Positions 61,882 through 64,000 of a DNA stretch of 64,000 nt are shown piece after piece. The stretch is from Umezawaea sp049997955 (lineage in GTDB: Bacteria; Actinomycetota; Actinomycetes; Mycobacteriales; Pseudonocardiaceae). The translations under genes were made by a program, and so were the position numbers. How positions within the stretch are numbered: position 1 is the stretch's first letter; each line of letters starts with the position of its first letter. The notes below the pieces were generated by a model. It was given only the letters and a program-made list of their open reading frames with translations, searched no databases and was not told the DNA's origin. The stretch lies in assembly GCA_049997955.1 (NCBI GenBank), contig JAEBDY010000009.1, positions 1-64,000 on the forward strand. Reading direction: 5' to 3'.

Positions 61882-61925
61882 CCCGTTGTGCGTTCGGACC
61901 GACCACCGAGCGCACAACGGGTTTT
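61882..61925 (+). terminator. Terminator after the hypothetical pair
   Basis: A perfect 11-bp stem CCCGTTGTGCG (61882-61892) with 61911-61921, followed by TTTT. It lies 17 bases past the stop and is one of the few T-tailed terminators in the window. Confidence 0.8.
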
Positions 61926-61936
61926 CGCTGTGCGCG

Positions 61937-62263
61937 TCAGCCTGGCAGTTCGCGGATCTCCATCTCCAGGACGTCGATCTCGTCGCTCACGGCCTCGTCC
62001 AGGAGGTCGTCCAGCAGGGCACCGCAATCGGTGTGGACGACCCCGAACCTCGGCACCCTCTCCCACCAGACGGCCGGGTTGTTCCAGAACGAGCCGGACC
62101 CCTGGTCGACTCCCTCCAGGCAGCGCAGCCGGGGATGGTCGTCGGGGAGCAGGCGGACGTACTCGATGAGCCGCGCCAAGGCGCCGGGATTGCTCACCGG
62201 CACCACGCCGTAGCCGCTCAGGCAGCCTTCGAGTTCGGCGAGGAACTCCGCTTTGAACGTCAC
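61937..62263 (-). CDS. Hypothetical protein
   Basis: A 108-residue cytosolic protein with no family that I recognise. It starts MTFKAEFLAELEGCLSGYGV and includes IEYVRLLPDDHPRLRCLEGV, FWNNPAVWWERVPRFGVVHTD and an acidic end (LLDDLLDEAVSDEIDVLEMEIREL). Codon pattern and length look genuine. The GTG start at 62263 has a weak site upstream. It could be a small immunity- or SMI1-like protein, but that is only an impression. Confidence 0.65.
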   Translation of the reverse strand: MTFKAEFLAELEGCLSGYGVVPVSNPGALARLIEYVRLLPDDHPRLRCLEGVDQGSGSFWNNPAVWWERVPRFGVVHTDCGALLDDLLDEAVSDEIDVLEMEIRELPG

Positions 62264-62421
62264 GGCACACCTCGATCCGTCCGCTCCGTTGCGGGCGACG
62301 CGCCACTGCTACCCCACAACGGTACCGCCGCGGGGGGCGGGCGAAGCTCCTGCTAACGGGCGGTTGTCGGCCACGAGTCGGCAACGACGCCCGCTTCACC
62401 GTCCTCAGTGGACGGTGCGGC

Positions 62422-63231
62422 TCACTTCTCGGCCCTCAGCCTGGCCACGAAGCTGAACCGGTCGCCCCGGTACAGGGACCGGACGCGCTCGATGGGCTGG
62501 CCGGCGGTGTCGAACGAGACGCGGTGCAGCAGCAGCATCGGCAGCGCGGGGTTGTTGCCGACCAGCAGGGCCTCGCGCGGTGTCGCCAGCACCGTCTCCA
62601 GGCGTTCCTCGGCCTCGTCGAACACGACGCCGAAGCGGTCCGTCAGGCAGGAGTAGAGCGAGGTCGTCGCGTCGAAGACGTCCAGCAGGTCGGGGAACCG
62701 GGCGACGGACAGGTAGGTCGACTCCAGCCCGATCCGCTCCTCGTCGGCCAGCAGCACGCGTTCCAGGTGCACCACCGGGGCGCCGACGTCGAGCCGGAGG
62801 TCGTGCGAGAGCACCTCGTCGGCGGGCAGGAGCTCGCAGGTGATCACGTTGCGGGCGGGCTGAACGCCCTGGCGCAACATGCCCTCGGTGTAGCTGACGA
62901 GCGACAGCGGTTGCACGAGCTTCGGCGGGGCGACGAACGTCCCGCTGCCTTGGCGACGTTGCACCTTGCCCTCCAGGACCAGTTCACCGACCGCCTGCCT
63001 CAGTGTCACCCTCGACACGGAGAAGCGTTCGGCCAGCTCGCGCTCGGACGGCAGCACGGTGCCCACTCCGAGTGCGTCGATCAACCACAGCAGTTCGGTC
63101 TTCACGGCGTAGTAGCGGGGAATCCGACCGTGCTCGGGGATACCGGCACGAACCGGGCCGTCCGCCCGATGAGGGGGGACGCGATGCGAAGCAGTCACGA
63201 CCAGTGAGCCTACGTCGCGCACAGTACGCAT
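62422..63231 (-). CDS. GntR/HutC-family regulator (DasR-like)
   Basis: A 269-residue regulator. The winged helix (about 38-100) includes PRYYAVKTELLWLIDALGVG, LPSERELAERFSVSRVTLRQ and QRRQGSGTFVAPPK. The UTRA effector domain (about 115-260) has LSLVSYTEGMLRQGV, ERIGLESTYLSVARFPDLL and IERVRSLYRGDRFSFVARL, close in layout to Streptomyces DasR, which senses amino-sugar phosphates. The start is unsure: ATG 63231 is given; GTG 63198 is in frame and neither has a good ribosome-binding site. Confidence 0.87.
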   Translation of the reverse strand: MRTVRDVGSLVVTASHRVPPHRADGPVRAGIPEHGRIPRYYAVKTELLWLIDALGVGTVLPSERELAERFSVSRVTLRQAVGELVLEGKVQRRQGSGTFVAPPKLVQPLSLVSYTEGMLRQGVQPARNVITCELLPADEVLSHDLRLDVGAPVVHLERVLLADEERIGLESTYLSVARFPDLLDVFDATTSLYSCLTDRFGVVFDEAEERLETVLATPREALLVGNNPALPMLLLHRVSFDTAGQPIERVRSLYRGDRFSFVARLRAEK

Positions 63232-63258
63232 ACGGGTGAAACCGGAGTGTGGACCGTC

Positions 63259-64000
63259 TCAGGAAGCGACGGTGGGTGGGTCCGGGATCACATAACCGGA
63301 CTTGCCGACGTTGTTCTCGATGATCTTCCTCCACTCGCCGCTCTCGATCATCTTCCGCACGGCGTCGACGACCTTCTTCCTGCCCTCGGTGTCGCCCTTG
63401 CGGATCCCGATGCCGTACTCCTCCTTGCTGAACGGCTTGCCGACCACCCGCAGCAGCTCCGGGTTCTGCGCGGCGTAGCCCGCGAGGATCACGTCGTCGG
63501 TGGTCATCGCGTCCGCGTTGTCCGCCAGCACGGCGGTCACGCAGTCGCTGAACTTCGGGTACTCGACGAGTTTCACGTCCTTCGCGAACTCGGTCTTCAC
63601 GTACTCGGCCGACGTGGTCCCCTGGACCGAGCACAACCGCAGAGTGGCGTCGTCATTCAACGATTCCGGACCCGTGATCCGACTGTCCTCCATTCGGACC
63701 AGCAGATCCTGACCGGCCAGGAAGTACGGTCCGACGAAGTCGATGACCTCCTTCCGCTTCTCCGTGATCGAGTAAGTGGAGAGCACCAGATCAACCTGCC
63801 CGGACGTGAGCAACTTCTCGCGATTAGCGGGCTGCGCTTCCTGCCAGGAGATTTGCGCGTCGGAGACGCCCAACTCGTTCGCGACGTACCGCGCGACATC
63901 TACGTCGATACCTCGAAAAGTACCGTCCAGTCTGCGCACACCCAGCCCTGGCTGGTCGTACGAGACGCCGATGATCAAATTGCCCTTGTCTGCCACCGAA
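63259..64000 (-). CDS. Amino-acid (glutamate-type) ABC transporter binding protein, 5' end outside window
   Basis: The C-terminal 247 or so residues of a type 2 periplasmic binding protein for polar amino acids. Markers are NLIIGVSYDQPGLGVRRLDGTF, GIDVDVARYVANELGV, DLVLSTYSITEKRKEVIDF and YGIGIRKGD. These resemble GluB. The signal peptide and probable lipobox lie beyond position 64000. The stop is 27 bases from the regulator start, so the two may share a transcript. Confidence 0.88.
   Translation of the reverse strand, partial: SVADKGNLIIGVSYDQPGLGVRRLDGTFRGIDVDVARYVANELGVSDAQISWQEAQPANREKLLTSGQVDLVLSTYSITEKRKEVIDFVGPYFLAGQDLLVRMEDSRITGPESLNDDATLRLCSVQGTTSAEYVKTEFAKDVKLVEYPKFSDCVTAVLADNADAMTTDDVILAGYAAQNPELLRVVGKPFSKEEYGIGIRKGDTEGRKKVVDAVRKMIESGEWRKIIENNVGKSGYVIPDPPTVAS

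Overview
The window is high-GC actinobacterial chromosomal DNA. GTG starts, overlapping GTGA/ATGA gene junctions and intergenic GC-rich hairpins are common. Gene order from about 2.9 to 19.3 kb matches the Mycobacterium tuberculosis stretch dxs1 (Rv2682c) - Rv2689c - Rv2690c - ceoB/ceoC - Rv2693c - Rv2694c - Rv2695 - Rv2696c - dut - Rv2698 - Rv2699c - cei - suhB - ppgK - sigA. Later come sigB, a DasR-like GntR regulator and secondary-metabolite-style drug exporters. Together these suggest a mycelial relative in the Pseudonocardiales (Saccharothrix/Lentzea/Actinosynnema-like). The genus is an inference.

Layout. 1-240: promoter and leader of an rRNA operon reading leftwards out of the window. 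0.4-2.2 kb: an OmpR-type two-component system. 2.2-2.9 kb: a gene-free stretch with two related long hairpins in inverted orientation and a degenerate tandem array. 2.9-20.1 kb: the conserved core block (isoprenoid synthesis, RNA methylation, KimA-like K+ importer with two RCK proteins, Dut, Cei, SuhB, PpgK, SigA and several actinobacterial DUF proteins). It is interrupted by a 7-bp minisatellite and by about 800 bp of repeat DNA. 20.2-24.9 kb: a xylose-type ABC importer with a ROK regulator. 25.1-34.9 kb: two helicases, a YhjD/BrkB membrane protein, YciO, pseudouridine catabolism (PsuG/PsuK) and DUF3039/DUF3099 proteins. 35.0-43.1 kb: PucR regulator, methyltransferase, D-aminoacyl-tRNA deacylase, SigB, a phosphotransferase and class I fumarase. 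43.2-44.4 kb: two tandem paralogous lipoproteins. 44.4-54.2 kb: an oxidative hexuronate pathway. It comprises a sugar ABC importer, uronate dehydrogenase, glucarate dehydratase family enzyme, 5-keto-4-deoxyglucarate dehydratase/decarboxylase, ketoglutarate-semialdehyde dehydrogenase, an IclR regulator and one unassigned protein. 54.3-59.0 kb: a TetR regulator divergent from two DrrAB-like exporter pairs. 59.3-64.0 kb: RtcB RNA ligase, a pair of related hypothetical proteins, a small hypothetical, a DasR-like regulator and a glutamate-type binding protein cut by the window edge.

The least explained content is intergenic. Two structured element families stand out. The first is a pair of ~115-nt imperfect hairpins near 2.3-2.7 kb whose stems differ by matched base changes while their bulges are conserved. 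The second is a hairpin occurring at 15.5, 36.9 and 59.0 kb. It has a constant core (TCAAGGC, loop GGGAARGAT, GCCTTGA) and a G-rich tail, but its outer arms are almost wholly different in sequence from copy to copy and still self-complementary in each. I recognise neither as a named family. Everything here was read by eye. No database search, folding program or base-composition calculation was run.
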